The notes under the pieces were generated by a model that was given only the letters and a program-made list of their open reading frames with translations, was not told the origin of the DNA and searched no databases. The translations under genes were made by a program, and so were the position numbers. Positions 61,265 to 64,000 of a stretch of DNA of 64,000 nt are shown one piece after another (position 1 is the stretch's first letter; every line of letters begins with the position of its first letter). This DNA comes from Sinonovacula constricta (taxonomy: Eukaryota; Mollusca; Bivalvia; Cardiida; Solecurtidae), in the NCBI GenBank assembly GCA_007844125.1, contig CM017564.1, positions 21,003,004 to 21,067,003 on the forward strand, read 5' to 3'.

Positions 61265-63775
61265 CAATGTATAAACCATTCACATCACCAATCCACAAAG
61301 GAACAACCGACCACAGGGACCTCATGTCCCAAACAATCATGTCATTCAGGCACATTGCATCAATCCATCACATGGCCATGTTGTCCCTACTTATATTGTC
61401 GTCAACTCATCACATGAACCTTTTGTCACAGCATATCTCATCATGGCACGTATAAGCGATACCAAGCCATGTTGTCACCAAGTCACAATATATTAACCCA
61501 TCGCATGGACCACATGTTCTCACCAGGACATAATGTACATGTATAAACATATCACATGAACATTATATCCTAACCCAAACTTCAACCAAGGCACAATGTA
61601 TCAATGCCTCACATAGACCTCATGTCTAAACCCATGTTGTAAATATGGCACACTGTATTAACCGTTTATAGGAATCACATTTACCAACACATCTTATCAC
61701 CAAGGCACAATTGAATATCCCAACACATGGACCTGATATTTCAAACCATATTGTAACCAAGACACAATGTATAAAGCCATCATATCAACCCATCTTTATA
61801 CCAAAGCACAGTGTATAAACTCATCACATGGTATCATTTCCCAAAGTAATGTTACAACCAAACTTGTCATCATGGCACAGTGTATCAACCTATCACATAG
61901 ACGGTATGTTCTATCATATATTTTCAAAATGTCTCAATGTACTAACCCATTGCATGAATATAATGTCATCTTGACTCCGTGACACAACGTGTCAAACCAT
62001 CACAATGCCATAATGTCATCAGCCAACTTGTCACCATCGCACCATGCATCTATCCATCAAATGGACTTATATCCCTACCCATCCTGTCACCACTGCACAA
62101 AGCATTAACCCATCACATGAAACATAGATCCCATAACGTCTTGTTATTAAAGCACGATGTATCGTCCCCTCACATGAACCTCATGTCTCCAATGCACAAT
62201 GTATCGACGCATAATATGAACCTTATATCCTAACGCACGTTGCCACCAAGGTACAATGTATCAAGCAATCACATGGAACTCAAGTACCAACCCATATTGT
62301 CACAAAGGCACAATATCTCACATGAACAACATGTCCCGAAATGTCTTGTCACCAAGGACATACCATCACATAGACCTCATGTGCTAATACATATTGCCAC
62401 TAAGGCGGCACACTATAAGAACTCATTACATAGTCTTCATGTTCCAAGAACTTTATCTCCATGACCAATTTATCAACAACAACGAGCATTATAAACATAG
62501 TTCACCAACCCATCTTGTCATTCGGGCAGAATGTATAAATATATGACATGAACTTTACATATGTCCCAAAACATAATGTAGCCAAGCCACAATGTATTAA
62601 CCCAACATATGAACTGCATGCACCAAAGCAACTTGGAACCATGAGACAATATATCAATGCCGAACATGGAACTCATGGCCTAATCCATTGTCTCACCAAG
62701 GTACATTGTATTAACCGAACACATGAACATTGTGTGCCAATACAACTTGGAACAATGGCATATATCAATGCCTCACATGGACCTTATGGCCTTACCCATC
62801 TTGTCACCAAGACAAAATGCATCAATCCACAATCCAAACGTCATATTACAACGCATCTTCTCACCAATGAACAATATATCAACCCATTACATGAACCTCG
62901 TGGCCAAACACATCATGTCAACAACGCGCAATTAATGAACGAATCTCATGAAAGTCATACCCCAGCCCAAATCCCGCACCTCCCCCCTTCTAAAGCACTA
63001 CTTATCAATACATCATATGGACCTCATATTCCTCAACAACATGCCAGCCAAGCACAACGTTTCAAGACATCACGTGGACCTAATGTATTAACCCAAGATG
63101 CCACCACGGCATAATTGCTTAACAATCACATGTAACTCATGTATCTATTCAATTTGCAATCAAAGCACAATGTATCATTTAAACAGATGAAACTTATCTG
63201 CCAGCCAACACATTTTGTCACCAAGGCTCAATGTATCAATTGATAATATGGACCGTATGTCCCAAACATTTCTCCTTAATGTACTATTATCGACCTCTCA
63301 CATTGATCTAATGCCCCAACCCATCATGGTTCCAAGGTACAATATAAAAAATAACCCTTTTGATCTCATGTTCCAACCCATCTTCTCGCCATGTCAGATT
63401 GTATCACCCCATCGCATAGACCTTAGATCCCAACCCATGTTATACCTAAATCACAAGGTTTCGACCCGCACGTGGATCTCAACTAATCATACTACAAAAG
63501 GCACAATATATCAACATGTTACATCGACCTCATGTTCAAACACATCTTTTGTTAACAAGGAAGACGGATTCCACCATTACATTAGCCGTAGGTCGCAACT
63601 CATCTTGTCATTAAGGCACATTGTATCAACCCCTCACAAGGACCCATGTTCCAACCAAGGAGCCTATGTTAGAACTAAACTCGTTACCATGACACAGTGT
63701 ACCAACCAATCACAATAACACGATGTTACAACCAATCTTGTCTCCATTGCACAATGTATTAACACATCAAATCAC
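61265..63775. repeat. 57-bp satellite, about 44 diverged units
   Basis: Unit near CACCAAGGCACAATGTATCA, ACCCATCACATGGACCTCAT, GTCCCAACCCATCTTGT. Because 57 bases is 19 codons, frames stay open across several units (for example 62548-63114). These are not genes. Confidence 0.93.
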
Positions 63776-63794
63776 AAGTAACTAAAGTAAGTAC

Positions 63795-64000
63795 AACCTT
63801 AACGATGCTAACTTAATCGTTCTACTACCGTACAGCCTTGGTGACACTACCTTAATCAAACTACTATAACCATACAGCCTCAGTGGCACTACCTTAATCA
63901 AACTACTATAACCGTACAGCCTTGGTGACACTGCCTTAATCATACTACTTTAACCGTACAGCCTTGGTGACACTACCTTAATCAAACTACTATAACCGCA
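63795..64000. repeat. 42-bp satellite, continuing past the window
   Basis: Unit CCGTACAGCCTTGGTGACAC then TACCTTAATCAAACTACTAT AA, about 4.7 units to the right edge. Confidence 0.95.

Noticed and set aside
62548..63114. 188-codon open frame
   Set aside because: It lies wholly in the 57-bp satellite, whose unit length preserves frame; no domain is visible.

Overview
The window looks like repeat-rich nuclear DNA from a marine invertebrate, most likely a bivalve mollusc. The base composition is AT-rich. There are RNase H-bearing LINEs, a tRNA-derived SINE of the molluscan V-SINE kind, BIR- and TRIM-like gene pieces of types that are greatly expanded in bivalves, and many satellites and microsatellites. 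The species call is inference. I see no complete, intact conventional host gene. Nearly all recognisable protein-coding sequence is decayed and was found by reading several frames together.

Left part (1-9 kb, mostly minus strand): a degraded LINE copy (A) with two internal deletions, a broken BIR (IAP-type) exon with an unrecognised reading frame next to it, a LINE 3' end (D), a 59-bp satellite, and one intact frame at 6409-7674. That frame joins a TRIM-like coiled coil to an AP-endonuclease-like (EEP) domain with no reverse transcriptase after it. It is the most interesting coding candidate in the window.

9-16 kb: a 5'-truncated LINE (B, plus strand, about 4.8 kb) is inserted, with an 11-bp target-site duplication, into the last coding part of a DEDDh exonuclease gene on the minus strand. 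Removing the LINE in silico rejoins the exonuclease C-terminus in frame. A small inverted LINE fragment (C) follows. TTAA-plus-11-bp inverted sequences lie outside this block.

16-35 kb: mostly AT-rich DNA without recognisable genes. It holds a 29-bp minisatellite, copies of a short interspersed family (here called X, core GACCGTTCCAAGGCAGTAAC), two old pairs of interspersed repeats, a perfect 26-bp-stem hairpin and a tRNA-like SINE head.

35-43 kb: a decayed hAT-type transposase (minus strand) and a decayed Crypton/DUF3504 tyrosine-recombinase gene (plus strand), separated by CA and GAT microsatellites and a 31-bp satellite.

43-64 kb: almost entirely repeats. There is a second 31-bp satellite array, a repeat element bounded by GAT repeats whose second copy has been split by a V-SINE, AAT/GAT/AT microsatellites, a CACCA-type minisatellite, a purine tract, a fresh 117-bp tandem duplication, a 2.5-kb 57-bp satellite and a 42-bp satellite running off the end. 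The genes do not form a pathway. The window records successive insertions and decay.
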